Of a DNA stretch of 64,000 nucleotides, positions 17,472 to 26,854 are shown one piece after another. The DNA is from Lachnospiraceae bacterium (GTDB lineage Bacteria; Bacillota; Clostridia; Lachnospirales; Lachnospiraceae). How positions within the stretch are numbered: position 1 is the stretch's first letter; each line of letters begins with the position of its first letter. A model generated the notes under the pieces. It was not told the DNA's origin. It ran no database searches and saw nothing but the letters and a program-made list of their open reading frames with translations. The position numbers and the translations under genes are program-made. The stretch is from contig JAFRIW010000013.1 of the NCBI GenBank assembly GCA_017432565.1, positions 62,001 through 126,000 of the forward strand, given 5' to 3'.

Positions 17472-18327
17472 CGCTGCCTTTTCCTTTCCAGGTGAACAGA
17501 CCCTTTTTTTCCTCCGTATCCTTATTCTGGAGTTTTACCAGCTCCGCTCTGAGCGAATCCTGGTTCAGATTTCTCGTCAGATTCCCCCGGTAGGCTGTAC
17601 TGATGGCCCCGGTCTCTTCCGAAACGATAATGGTCAGAGAATCCGTCACCTCAGAAATACCGACGCCGGCCCGGTGACGGGTCCCGAGATCCTTGTCCAG
17701 TTTGTTCTCGGAAAGCGGAAGGTAGCAGGTTGCAGAGGTAATGCGGTTTTCGCGGATAATCACAGCGCCGTCATGCAGCGGTGTGTTTTTCTCGAAGATA
17801 TTGATCAGCAGCTGACTGGTGACCAGTCCGTCCACTTCAATGCCGGTACGCTCGTATTCCAGAAGGGGTGTGCTCTGTTCAATGACGATCAGTGCGCCGG
17901 TCTTGACGCGGGCCATTGCGGTGCAGGCCCTCACGATTTCATTGATCGTGCTGTCGGAGAAAAGCCCCTCCTCCCGCGTATCAAACCGGAAGAGAGAATT
18001 CAGTACATTCCGCTGTCCGAGAGACTCGACCGCGCTGCGCAGCTCCGGCTGCAGAATGACAATAATCGCGGTGGATGCCACATACGCGGCATTCCGCATA
18101 ATCCACAGAATCGTCGTCATGTTCATCAGGACGGCGAAAATGACAAAAATCATAATGACCAGAATACCCTTGAGCATGGACCATGCCCGGGTATTCCGCA
18201 GCCACAGAAGCACATGATATGTCAGAAATGCGATGATCAGAACCTCGACAAAGTCGGACCACCTCAGACTGGGAATATACAGCTGCTCCCAATATTGACT
18301 TAAAATGGTTCTGAAATACTGAAACAT
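17431..18327 (-). CDS. cdaA: Membrane diadenylate cyclase CdaA (DacA)
   Basis: 298 residues: three membrane helices within about 24-90, then the DAC domain with the catalytic DGA (186-188) and RHR (217-219) motifs intact. It makes c-di-AMP from two ATP molecules. This nucleotide controls potassium and osmolyte transport and wall homeostasis in Firmicutes. The final ~30 residues are charged and unconserved. An AAAAGGAT site precedes the ATG. It is co-encoded with cdaR and lies downstream of two membrane proteins, comF, recD2 and mreB in the same direction. Confidence 0.96.
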   Translation of the reverse strand: MFQYFRTILSQYWEQLYIPSLRWSDFVEVLIIAFLTYHVLLWLRNTRAWSMLKGILVIMIFVIFAVLMNMTTILWIMRNAAYVASTAIIVILQPELRSAVESLGQRNVLNSLFRFDTREEGLFSDSTINEIVRACTAMARVKTGALIVIEQSTPLLEYERTGIEVDGLVTSQLLINIFEKNTPLHDGAVIIRENRITSATCYLPLSENKLDKDLGTRHRAGVGISEVTDSLTIIVSEETGAISTAYRGNLTRNLNQDSLRAELVKLQNKDTEEKKGLFTWKGKGSDAEKSEHLETPVQ

Positions 18328-18378
18328 GACGGATCCTTTTAAGTGTGCCTCTTACTGCCGCTGCCGGAAAAAAGCCGG

Positions 18379-19452
18379 TCAGCTGTCGTACATATTATAT
18401 TCATCCGGAAGATCTTCATCTCCGTAGAATTCTTCTGTGTAATCCTCCTGGTAGAAGTCCGGCTCTGCAGGCTCTTCTGCTTCCTGTCTCGCACCGCGTC
18501 TTCCGCCTTTTCTGCCGAAGCCGCCGGAGGAACTGATCTTCTTGACCCGGCGCGCCGGCGCGGACATCGTCACCTTCGGAACAGCCTTCACATAATAGTA
18601 ATAATCGTCGTCCTCAAACTGCACGTCCTCCGTGCGGGCATAGTCCAGATTGAACAGGAAGAAGACGATGATCTCCGCGATCAGTGCCGAGAAGATCACG
18701 CCCAGGAAAACCGCGCCGATGGACAGATTCGTATTCTCCCGGACATCGCCCACCAGAAGCACCAGCAGCTGGACAAGGGAGCCGACCGCCACCGCGATGG
18801 ACCATGCGTGCATGATCCGGAGCCGGCGGATCACCGTGACCACCAGAACCGCCAGTGCAAACGCCAGCGCCATGATCATCATGGAGCGGTTGCGGATCAC
18901 ACCGTCGATGAGATACCGGAACTTGGTCAGCATCTCCAGCTCCTCCGCCTTCTGTCCGATGGTAGTCTCATTCTCCGAGACAAAACGGATAAAGGCTGTC
19001 AGAACCGTTCCGATCGCGACCGTCACGGCGGAAGCGGGGCCGAAAAGCAGGCCCGCCGTCAGCGGCAGCAGATAGGGAATGCCCATCGCACTGCACAGCG
19101 GCGTCAGGACCAGCAGTACCGAATCCTTCGGCGAAAAGCGGAAGTACATGAGAAAAACAATCAGTACCAGTACCAGACCGACCGCGGCGGCTTCCAGGGC
19201 CAGCGAATACAGCTGCACAAGGATATAGAGCAGAAGCAGAATCGCCGTGATATTCATCGGGATCAGCGCGCAGAACAGGGCAAAAATCACCGCGAGCAGC
19301 GGACTTGCCAGCGTGCTCTCATATCCGATTCTTCCGTTGATAATCAGGATGGCACTCAGTGCCGCCAGGAACTTGCAGACCGGTGTTACAAAGGCTTCAT
19401 ATTTGCCGACAAACTTTATAATCGTGTCTCTGATTTCCAGTAGCGTCGTCAT
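18379..19452 (-). CDS. Uncharacterised polytopic membrane protein with acidic Tyr-rich tail
   Basis: 357 residues. About nine or ten hydrophobic segments fill residues 20-270, with one cytoplasm-like loop (about 150-185). A hydrophilic tail of about 85 residues follows, first with DDDYYYY, then a basic Gly/Arg stretch, then an Asp/Glu/Tyr-rich end. I do not recognise a named family. Its position between the 157-aa membrane protein and cdaA, with a six-base gap from the former, suggests membrane or envelope work linked to CdaA; that is inference. The ATG has only a weak GAGGA upstream and probably relies on coupling. Confidence 0.75.
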   Translation of the reverse strand: MTTLLEIRDTIIKFVGKYEAFVTPVCKFLAALSAILIINGRIGYESTLASPLLAVIFALFCALIPMNITAILLLLYILVQLYSLALEAAAVGLVLVLIVFLMYFRFSPKDSVLLVLTPLCSAMGIPYLLPLTAGLLFGPASAVTVAIGTVLTAFIRFVSENETTIGQKAEELEMLTKFRYLIDGVIRNRSMMIMALAFALAVLVVTVIRRLRIMHAWSIAVAVGSLVQLLVLLVGDVRENTNLSIGAVFLGVIFSALIAEIIVFFLFNLDYARTEDVQFEDDDYYYYVKAVPKVTMSAPARRVKKISSSGGFGRKGGRRGARQEAEEPAEPDFYQEDYTEEFYGDEDLPDEYNMYDS

Positions 19453-19458
19453 AAACTG

Positions 19459-19857
19459 TTACATATCCTCATTTCTTTCATAACCTGCCGACAGTTCCTT
19501 CAGGTTGCGGTAATACTCCCTCAGATTCCTTCTTGTGTGGTTGTACCTGCGCACATACACAATCAGAGTGATTACAAGAAAAACTGCCAGAAACAGGAAG
19601 TAGCGCGTCAGAATCTGCCGGATCAGAAGCTTCAGATCCAGACTGTATATTGTCAGCATCAGCTCCTCAAAATGATACAGACAGTAAACGCCGATCAGCA
19701 TCAGAAAGACGATCGTCGCTGCCAGGAAAGATTTGAGCAGCTCCGCGGAGAGATAGTCAGACTTGAAGTAAGCGTCGACCTGCTCATCCGTGCGGCCTTC
19801 GCGCTTTTCATATATTGCCATTTCTGTCATGAGACGGATACGGTCTCCGTTTAACAT
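19459..19857 (-). CDS. Small two-helix membrane protein
   Basis: 132 residues starting MLNGDRIRLMTEMAIYEK. A cytoplasmic N-terminal part of about 45 residues is followed by two membrane helices (about 47-70 and 88-112) and a basic C-terminal tail rich in Arg and Tyr. The ATG overlaps the comF stop codon (ATGTTAA), which favours this start over the longer open frame. No family is recognised. It is always next to the 357-aa membrane protein here, and the two may form a complex. Confidence 0.7.
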   Translation of the reverse strand: MLNGDRIRLMTEMAIYEKREGRTDEQVDAYFKSDYLSAELLKSFLAATIVFLMLIGVYCLYHFEELMLTIYSLDLKLLIRQILTRYFLFLAVFLVITLIVYVRRYNHTRRNLREYYRNLKELSAGYERNEDM

Positions 19858-20573
19858 GGTCCGCTCTCCCCGATCGCAAAGACAACAAAATATACCGCCG
19901 CAGCTCCGGCCGCAAGAAGTGCCTCCGAACATGCGTCCATCGTCGCTCCCGTGGTATAGATGTCATCAATGAGCATAATTATTTTACATTTTACATCATT
20001 TCCCTGTACAATAAAAGCTTTTTTCAAATTTTCACGCCGCTGGGCGTGGTCCATCTCCTTCATTGCCAGAGTTCGTTTTGTTCGGATTAATGCATCGCAG
20101 CTGATCGGTATTCCGGTTTTTTTCGAAATCTCCCGCCCCAGCAGCTCCGACTGGTTATATCCCCTGCTGATCATCCGCCCGCGGGAGAGCGGGACCGGCA
20201 CAATCAGACTGCAGGAGGCAAAATCCGGCTCGCGCATCACGCGCGAGGCCATCATTCCTCCGAGAAAAGCGGCATATTCGCTTCTTTCGCCGTACTTGAA
20301 CCGATAGAGGACGGAAGAGACATTTCTGTAGGAGCAGACAGCGACGCCCCGCACAAAGCTGTGCCGCACATGCCGGCAGTCCCTGCACAGCTCCTGCGCC
20401 GGATCTGTCAGTGCCTTTCCGCACCGCATGCAGTACACCGGCCCGATCTCCGGGATCTGCTGCCTGCACGGAGGACAGATCAGCGCGCCGAAGGGCCGGA
20501 CCGGCCTGTCACAGACCGGGCATCTGCGGGGAAAAAGAAGGTCCGCCGTCTTCCGGGCTGCCCCGCAGTTCAC
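19851..20573 (-). CDS. comF: ComF-family phosphoribosyltransferase-like protein
   Basis: 240 residues. An N-terminal double zinc ribbon (CPVCDRP, CPPCRQQ, CMRCGKA, CRDCRH) precedes a PRTase domain with the loop motif MLIDDIYTTGATMD near the C-terminus. ComF homologues act in DNA uptake or DNA processing in competent bacteria; the exact reaction is unresolved. I use a GTG start with GGAAGAG upstream, which places about 20 residues before the first zinc ribbon and overlaps the recD2 3' end by about 65 bases. The longer frame adds residues that merely overlap recD2. Confidence 0.85.
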   Translation of the reverse strand: MNCGAARKTADLLFPRRCPVCDRPVRPFGALICPPCRQQIPEIGPVYCMRCGKALTDPAQELCRDCRHVRHSFVRGVAVCSYRNVSSVLYRFKYGERSEYAAFLGGMMASRVMREPDFASCSLIVPVPLSRGRMISRGYNQSELLGREISKKTGIPISCDALIRTKRTLAMKEMDHAQRRENLKKAFIVQGNDVKCKIIMLIDDIYTTGATMDACSEALLAAGAAAVYFVVFAIGESGPC

Positions 20574-22779
20574 GAATGCGCTCTTCCAATCCGGTGTTTC
20601 TTTTATATCTGCTCTCCTCCTTCGCCATGTTCCGCACAGCCGCACTGCTGCCCAGAAGCACGACACAGTTCCTGGCCCGCGTGACAGCCGTGTACAGCAG
20701 ATTCCGGTTCATCAGTGCCGGCGGTCCGGAGAGAATCGGCATGATCACCGCCGGATACTCCGATCCCTGCGACTTGTGCACTGTAATGGCGTAAGCCAGA
20801 TCCAGATCCTCCAGCTCCTGGAACGGATAATCCACGATCCGGTTCTCATCAAAGCAGACCGTGACCGTCCGCTCGTGTTCATCAATCTCCCGGATCACAC
20901 CGAAGTCGCCGTTGAAAATACCGCTGCCCTTTTCAATCGGAATGCCGTACCGGCCGCGGATCTCCCACTCAAGCTGATAATTGTTCCGGGTCTGCATGAC
21001 CTTGTCGCCCACCCGGAAAACAATATTCTGCCTCTGCAGCTCTCCCTTTCCTTCCGCCGGCGGATTCAGGACATTCTGCAATACTTCGTTCAGCCGCTCG
21101 GCGCCGAGCGCACCCTTTTTCATGGGCGTCAGCACCTGAATTTCTCCCTCCGCACAATGCACATAGCCCGGCAGCTTCTCCCGGATCAGCTGGACCATAT
21201 GCTTATAGATCGGCGGGACGTCGCTCCTCTCCAGAAAGAAAAAGTCCCGGCTCTTATTGTCCAGTATCAGATCTTCGCCCTCCAGAATCCGGTGGGCGTT
21301 CATCACAATGTCGCTCTCGGCTGCCTGCCGGAAAATCTTCCGGAGCATCACGGTCGGTACGGCGCCGCTCTCAATCAGATCCCGCAGAACCTGTCCGGGC
21401 CCGACACTGGGAAGCTGATGGACATCCCCGACCAGAATCAGGGCAGTTCCGGGCATAATGCCCCGCAGCAGCGCGTGGAACAGGTACAGATCCGCCATGG
21501 AGACTTCGTCCACAATCACCGCGTCCGCCTCGAGCGGATTGCTCTCGTCTCTGTCAAAAGCTGTATAGGATCTGCCGGTCCCGCTGTCCATGACGCGGAC
21601 GCCCAGCAGGCGGTGAATCGTCATCGCCTCGCACCCTGTCGCCTCCGTCATGCGCCTGGCGGCCCGGCCGGTGGGGGCGGCAAGCAGCACCGTTTTTCCC
21701 TCACTCTCATAAAAACGGATCAGCGTGTTGATGGCAGTGGTTTTGCCGGTGCCGGGTCCGCCCGAGATAATCACCACGGGGCTGCAGACACAGAGCTCCA
21801 CGGCTTCTCTCTGCAGCTCATCCAGCTCGATGCCGCTTTCCTTCTCTATTTCCCGGATTCTCTTCCGCACCCGCGCGTCCGGTCTGAAGCTCCCGCTCTC
21901 CAGAAGCTCCTGCAGCCGCAGCGCAATATTCCGCTCTTCATAGAAAGCGGCGGCGGGGTAAACCTCCCGCACTGCGTCCCGGTTCTTCACAACGACCTTC
22001 CGCTCGATCGAGAGGTTGTCGATCTGCAGGCTGACCTGCTCTTCGGAAACGCCCAGCATGGCGGCCGCCTTCAGGATCACCTCTTCCATCGGCAGGAAGG
22101 TGCTTCCCTCCTGCAGTGCGAGAGAGAGTACATACTGAATGCCGCTCCGGATCCGGAATTCCGAGTCCGCCCGGATGCCCAGCCGCTGTGCCAGTTCATC
22201 GGCCATGGCAAAACCGATCCCGTCCACATCTTCGGCAAGCCGGTAGGGATTCTCGCGGAAAACCGTATACATCTCCATTCCGTAGGTCTGCCAGATTCTG
22301 AGTGCTTTCTGATTGGTGATGCCGTACTGCTGCAGAAACATCATCGCGCCGCGCACTTCCTGTTTTTCCCGGGTCTGCGCGGAGATTTCCCGCGCCATGC
22401 GCTCACTGATGCCCTTCACTTCCGCAAGACGCTCCGGCTCCTCGTCGAGAATCCGCAGAGTATCTTCCCCGAAGGTCTTTATGATTCTGGCGGCAAGAGA
22501 TTCCCCGATCCCTTTGATCGCGCCGGAGGCAAGATACCGGAACATTGCTTCGCCGGTCTCCGGTGCACAGGGTCTGTAAGAAAGAAGGCGCAGCTGCTGT
22601 CCGTAGACCGGGTGATCCCGGAACTCGCCGGTCACCTCGCAGCTTTCGCCCTCACTGATTGAAGCGGCCGTGCCCGTGCAGGTGAGCAGGTCGCCTTCCA
22701 GATTCAGTTCAAAGACTGTATAGCCATTCTCTTCGTTGCGATAAATGATATGAGAGACAAATCCTCTGAGCTGTTCCAT
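20509..22779 (-). CDS. recD2: RecD2-type ATP-dependent DNA helicase
   Basis: 756 residues: an N-terminal OB-like part, tandem helix-hairpin-helix elements (about 90-215), then the SF1B helicase core with Walker A GGPGTGKTT (340-348), DEVSM, a QLPSVGPG segment and a C-terminal UvrD-like YAITVHKSQG motif. RecD2 is the stand-alone form of RecD, a 5'-3' helicase implicated in repair and fork restart in Firmicutes. The start overlaps the mreB stop by one base (TAATG). The 3' end overlaps comF. Confidence 0.95.
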   Translation of the reverse strand: MEQLRGFVSHIIYRNEENGYTVFELNLEGDLLTCTGTAASISEGESCEVTGEFRDHPVYGQQLRLLSYRPCAPETGEAMFRYLASGAIKGIGESLAARIIKTFGEDTLRILDEEPERLAEVKGISERMAREISAQTREKQEVRGAMMFLQQYGITNQKALRIWQTYGMEMYTVFRENPYRLAEDVDGIGFAMADELAQRLGIRADSEFRIRSGIQYVLSLALQEGSTFLPMEEVILKAAAMLGVSEEQVSLQIDNLSIERKVVVKNRDAVREVYPAAAFYEERNIALRLQELLESGSFRPDARVRKRIREIEKESGIELDELQREAVELCVCSPVVIISGGPGTGKTTAINTLIRFYESEGKTVLLAAPTGRAARRMTEATGCEAMTIHRLLGVRVMDSGTGRSYTAFDRDESNPLEADAVIVDEVSMADLYLFHALLRGIMPGTALILVGDVHQLPSVGPGQVLRDLIESGAVPTVMLRKIFRQAAESDIVMNAHRILEGEDLILDNKSRDFFFLERSDVPPIYKHMVQLIREKLPGYVHCAEGEIQVLTPMKKGALGAERLNEVLQNVLNPPAEGKGELQRQNIVFRVGDKVMQTRNNYQLEWEIRGRYGIPIEKGSGIFNGDFGVIREIDEHERTVTVCFDENRIVDYPFQELEDLDLAYAITVHKSQGSEYPAVIMPILSGPPALMNRNLLYTAVTRARNCVVLLGSSAAVRNMAKEESRYKRNTGLEERIRELRGSPEDGGPSFSPQMPGL

Positions 22780-23771
22780 TACACATCCGTGAATCCGGAC
22801 AGAAACTCAACGTAGCGGCCGGTGCCGATCGCCACGGCTGTCATCGGATCCTCCGCCGTCACGGCATTGATGCCGGTTTTGCTGGTGATCAGTTCCTCCA
22901 GACCGTGCAGAAGGCTTCCGCCTCCCGTCAGAACAATTCCGCGGTCCGCGATATCCGCCGCAAGTTCCGGCGGCGTCTTCTCCAGCACGCTGTGAACAGC
23001 TTCGACAATCTGATTGGTCGGCTCCTTGAGCGCCTCCTCGGTCTCCTCCGAGGAAACCTTGATGGTTCTGGGCAGGCCCGTCACCAGGTTTCTGCCGCGC
23101 ACCTCCAGGTAATCGACCTCCGGAAGCGGATAGCAGGTGCCGATCCGGATTTTGATATCCTCGGCGGTCCGCTCACCGACCAGAAGATTGTATTTCTTTC
23201 TCATGTAACGCACGATAGCATCGTCAAAATCATCCCCGGCGACCTTGATGGAGGTGGAGACCACGGTGCCGCCCAGCGAGATCACCGCGATATCCGTGGT
23301 GCCGCCGCCGATATCGACGACCATGTTGCCGCAGGGCTTCGAAATATCGATGCCTGCGCCGATGGCGGCCGCGATGGGTTCCTCGATGATAAATACTTCC
23401 CGGGCGCCGGCCTGGAAGGTCGCATCCTCAACGGCTTTTTTCTCGACCTCAGTGACGCCGCTCGGCACACAGACAGCAATCCGCGGCTTGCGGAAGGTCC
23501 GCCGGCCGACCGATTTCTGGATGAAGTACTTCATCATCTTCTCTGTCACCGTGTAGTCCGAGATGACGCCCTGCCGGAGCGGGCGGACGGCCACGATGTT
23601 GCCGGGCGTCCTGCCCAGCATCAGACGGGCATCCTCGCCGATGGCCATGATTTTGTTCGTGTCCCTGTCAAACGCAACAACAGAGGGCTCCTTGAGCACG
23701 ACCCCTCTGCCTCTGATATATACCAGCACGCTGGCTGTTCCCAGATCAATTCCGATATCCGAATATGCCAT
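22779..23771 (-). CDS. mreB: Actin-like cell-shape protein MreB/Mbl
   Basis: 330 residues with the actin-fold nucleotide motifs: DLGTASVLVY near the start, DIGGGTTDIAV (about 153-163) and LTGGGSLLHGLEE near 285. It polymerises under the membrane and guides cell-wall synthesis. mreC and mreD are not adjacent, so it could be an Mbl-type paralogue. The start has AAAGGT eight bases upstream. It heads the run of overlapping genes down to cdaR and has a consensus-like promoter at 23862-23890. Confidence 0.94.
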   Translation of the reverse strand: MAYSDIGIDLGTASVLVYIRGRGVVLKEPSVVAFDRDTNKIMAIGEDARLMLGRTPGNIVAVRPLRQGVISDYTVTEKMMKYFIQKSVGRRTFRKPRIAVCVPSGVTEVEKKAVEDATFQAGAREVFIIEEPIAAAIGAGIDISKPCGNMVVDIGGGTTDIAVISLGGTVVSTSIKVAGDDFDDAIVRYMRKKYNLLVGERTAEDIKIRIGTCYPLPEVDYLEVRGRNLVTGLPRTIKVSSEETEEALKEPTNQIVEAVHSVLEKTPPELAADIADRGIVLTGGGSLLHGLEELITSKTGINAVTAEDPMTAVAIGTGRYVEFLSGFTDV

Positions 23772-23826
23772 ATTTCAATACCTTTAAAGCGGCCTCTGCC
23801 GCTGAATCTTTCAACAGAAAATAAAT

Positions 23827-23864
23827 AATCTTTCCTGCCCGCTAACCTGCAGGCAAGAAAGATT
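23827..23864 (-). terminator. Hairpin overlapping the mreB promoter, probable uvrA terminator
   Basis: Sixteen-base arms (AATCTTTC... and ...GAAAGATT) pair fully in leftward RNA, with two G-U pairs and a 6-base loop. A UUAUUUAUUUU-like tail follows. It lies about 55 bases past the uvrA stop, but its first bases are part of the mreB -10 box. Transcripts arriving from uvrA would form the whole stem; transcripts starting at mreB would make only the inner half. Confidence 0.55.
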
Positions 23865-23890
23865 ATAAAACACTGGTACCCCTTTTTCAA
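23862..23890 (-). promoter_or_regulatory. Promoter of the mreB-cdaR gene run
   Basis: Leftward TTGAAA, exactly 17 bases, TATAAT. It is about 90 bases before the mreB start. Confidence 0.75.
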
Positions 23891-23917
23891 AGGTTTTCCC
23901 CTCTGTTTACAGTTTTT

Positions 23918-26854
23918 TTATAACTGCTGCCGGCGGAGGGTTTTATCGATGTAATATCCGGTGTAGGAAGTGTGCACCTTCGCAATTTCCTCGGGTGTGC
24001 CCTTCGCGATGACCGTTCCGCCGCGATCGCCGCCTTCCGGGCCGATATCAATGATATAATCCGCCGTCTTGATTACATCCAGGTTGTGCTCGATGACCAC
24101 GACCGTGTTGCCGCCCTCAACCAGCCTGTGCAGGATGCGGGTCAGCTTGGACACATCCTCGAAGTGCAGGCCGGTGGTCGGCTCATCGAGAATATAGATG
24201 GTCCTGCCTGTACTCTTGCGGGAGAGCTCGGACGCCAGCTTGATCCGCTGGGCTTCGCCGCCCGAGAGCTCCGTGGAGGGCTGACCGAGCTTGACATACC
24301 CCAGACCAACATCGTTGAGCGTCTCGATTTTGCGCCGGATGGACGGTACGTTCTCGAAGAAGTGCACCGCTTCCTCGATGGTCATGTCCAGGATATCGTA
24401 AATACTCTTTCCCTTGTACTTTACTTCCAGCGTCTCACGGTTATAGCGCCTGCCGTGACAGACCTCGCAGGGGACATAGACGTCCGGCAGGAAGTGCATC
24501 TCGATTTTGATGATGCCGTCGCCGCCGCAGGCCTCACAGCGCCCGCCCTTGACGTTAAAGGAGAAACGCCCCTTGGTGTAGCCTCTGGCCTTCGCATCGA
24601 CAGTCCCGGCAAACAGGTCGCGGATCATGTCAAAGACACCGGTATAAGTCGCGGGATTGGAGCGCGGCGTGCGCCCGATGGGCGACTGGTCGATGTTGAT
24701 GACCTTGTCGAGCTGTTCGATTCCGTCAATACCGTCATGCGGGCCGGGAATGGTTCTGGCCCTGTTCAGATCCCGCGCAAGGTGCTTGTAGAGGATCTCG
24801 TTCACCAGTGAGCTTTTGCCCGATCCGGACACGCCCGTGACCACCGTCATGACGCCCAGCGGGAAGTCCACATCAATATGCTTCAGATTGTTAACGGCCG
24901 CTCCGCGCACCGTGATCCAGCCCGAAGGCGCGCGTCTCTTCTCCGGTACCGGAATGAAGCGTTTCCCGGACAGATACTGCCCCGTGATCGATTCGGGCAC
25001 TTCCATGATCTCCCGGGCTGTTCCGCAGGCGACCACTTCGCCGCCGTGGCTGCCGGCGCCGGGGCCGATATCGACAATATAGTCCGCCGCCAGCATCGTG
25101 TCCTCGTCGTGCTCGACCACCAGCACTGTGTTCCAGAGATCCCGCAGATTCTTCAGGGTGCGCAGCAGCTTGTCATTGTCCCGCTGATGCAGGCCGATGC
25201 TGGGTTCGTCCAGAATATAGCAGACACCGACCAGTCCCGATCCGATCTGCGTTGCAAGACGGATCCGCTGTGCTTCGCCGCCCGAGAGCGTCGCCGTCGC
25301 CCGGGCCAGTGTCAGATAGTCCAGTCCCACGTCGTTGAGGAAGCCGACGCGGTTGTGAATTTCCTTCAGAACCTGCCGGCCGATCAGCGCCTGGTTCGCC
25401 GTCAGATCCAGATGATCGATAAAATCCTGCAGTGTCCCGATGGACAGGCAGGTCACGTCATAGATGTTTCTGCCGCTGACCGTCACCGCCAGCGATTCCT
25501 TTCTCAGACGCTTTCCGCCGCACTCCTGGCAGGGCGTGATCTGCATGAAAGACTCATACTCCGCCTTCATCGTCTCGGACGCCGTCTCCCGGTACCGCTG
25601 CTGCGTGTTGCGCAGAATCCCCTCGAAGGTAATCGGATACACGCCCTCTCCGCGCTGGCCTTTGTAATGCACCTTCACGGAGACATCCGTCCCGTACATC
25701 AGCACATCCCGCACCTTCTCCGGAAGCTCCCGCCAGGGCGTGTCCAGAGAAAACTTAAACTCCTTCGCCATTGCCGTCAGGATCGCATTGGCAAAGCTTC
25801 CCGGTGTCATGCAGGACTGCCATCCCAGCACGGCGATGGCGCCGTCGTTGATCGACAGCGACTCGTCGGGAATAATCAGACGCGGATCAAATTCCATGCG
25901 GTAGCCCAGTCCCGCGCACACGGGACAGGCGCCGAACGGATTGTTGAAGGAAAAGCTCCGGGGTTCGATCTCGGGAATACTGATGCCGCAGTCCGGGCAG
26001 GCAAAATTCTGCGAGAAGTTCAGGGTTTCTCCGTCCACCACTTCCACCTGCAGAAGGCCTTCCGCGAGCCCGAGTCCGTTTTCCACGGAATCCGTGAGCC
26101 GCCGCTCGATGCCCGGCTTCACCACCAGACGGTCGATGACTATCTCAATGTTGTGCTTGATGTTTTTGTCCAGCATGATTTCCTCGGTCAGCTCATAGAG
26201 ACTGCCGTCCACGCGCACGCGCACATAGCCGCTCTTTCCTGCGCGCTCCAGGACCTTCTCGTGGCGGCCCTTTTTGCCGCGGACCACCGGCGCCATCACC
26301 ATGATCCTGCTGCCCTCCGGCAGCTTCATGATCCGGTCCACCATCTGGTCCACGCTCTGTCTGGAGATCTCCCTGCCGCAGTTCGGGCAGTGCGGAATGC
26401 CGATCCTGGCATAAAGAAGACGCAGGTAGTCATAGATTTCCGTCACCGTGCCCACTGTCGACCGGGGATTCCGGTTGGTCGATTTCTGGTCAATGGAAAT
26501 CGCCGGAGAGAGGCCTTCAATCTTCTCCACGTCCGGCTTTTCCATCTGCCCGAGGAACTGTCTCGCATACGAGGAGAGCGATTCCATGTACCGCCGCTGC
26601 CCCTCGGCATAAATCGTATCGAAAGCCAGCGAAGATTTGCCGGAGCCCGACAGTCCCGTCAGCACCACCAGCTGGTTTCTCGGAATATCCAGATCAATTC
26701 CCTTCAGATTATGTTCGTGCGCGCCGCGGATGCGGATGCAGTCATCCTTGTAGATCACACTCCTGCGCTTCTCGTCCGCCTTCTTCTGCTCTTTCGCCTT
26801 CGCCTCGGCCTCCGCCAGCGCCGGCCAGTAGTCTTCCTGTTTTACCCTGCCCAT
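23918..26854 (-). CDS. uvrA: Excinuclease ABC subunit A
   Basis: 978 residues. Two ABC ATPase units carry Walker [10 protein letters not shown] (about 70) and GVSGSGKSS (about 670) and two LSGGEAQRI signatures. Zinc fingers include CPNCGREIS, the CPDCG...CPVC pair and CEACGGDG...CEVCHGRR. UvrA finds bulky DNA lesions and loads UvrB. The ATG directly follows the uvrB stop. Compared with usual UvrA starts there are about 30 extra charged, Ala/Lys/Glu-rich residues before the conserved [14 protein letters not shown] block. This could be a real extension or a start-site issue, as no internal ATG is available there. Confidence 0.97.
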   Translation of the reverse strand: MGRVKQEDYWPALAEAEAKAKEQKKADEKRRSVIYKDDCIRIRGAHEHNLKGIDLDIPRNQLVVLTGLSGSGKSSLAFDTIYAEGQRRYMESLSSYARQFLGQMEKPDVEKIEGLSPAISIDQKSTNRNPRSTVGTVTEIYDYLRLLYARIGIPHCPNCGREISRQSVDQMVDRIMKLPEGSRIMVMAPVVRGKKGRHEKVLERAGKSGYVRVRVDGSLYELTEEIMLDKNIKHNIEIVIDRLVVKPGIERRLTDSVENGLGLAEGLLQVEVVDGETLNFSQNFACPDCGISIPEIEPRSFSFNNPFGACPVCAGLGYRMEFDPRLIIPDESLSINDGAIAVLGWQSCMTPGSFANAILTAMAKEFKFSLDTPWRELPEKVRDVLMYGTDVSVKVHYKGQRGEGVYPITFEGILRNTQQRYRETASETMKAEYESFMQITPCQECGGKRLRKESLAVTVSGRNIYDVTCLSIGTLQDFIDHLDLTANQALIGRQVLKEIHNRVGFLNDVGLDYLTLARATATLSGGEAQRIRLATQIGSGLVGVCYILDEPSIGLHQRDNDKLLRTLKNLRDLWNTVLVVEHDEDTMLAADYIVDIGPGAGSHGGEVVACGTAREIMEVPESITGQYLSGKRFIPVPEKRRAPSGWITVRGAAVNNLKHIDVDFPLGVMTVVTGVSGSGKSSLVNEILYKHLARDLNRARTIPGPHDGIDGIEQLDKVINIDQSPIGRTPRSNPATYTGVFDMIRDLFAGTVDAKARGYTKGRFSFNVKGGRCEACGGDGIIKIEMHFLPDVYVPCEVCHGRRYNRETLEVKYKGKSIYDILDMTIEEAVHFFENVPSIRRKIETLNDVGLGYVKLGQPSTELSGGEAQRIKLASELSRKSTGRTIYILDEPTTGLHFEDVSKLTRILHRLVEGGNTVVVIEHNLDVIKTADYIIDIGPEGGDRGGTVIAKGTPEEIAKVHTSYTGYYIDKTLRRQQL

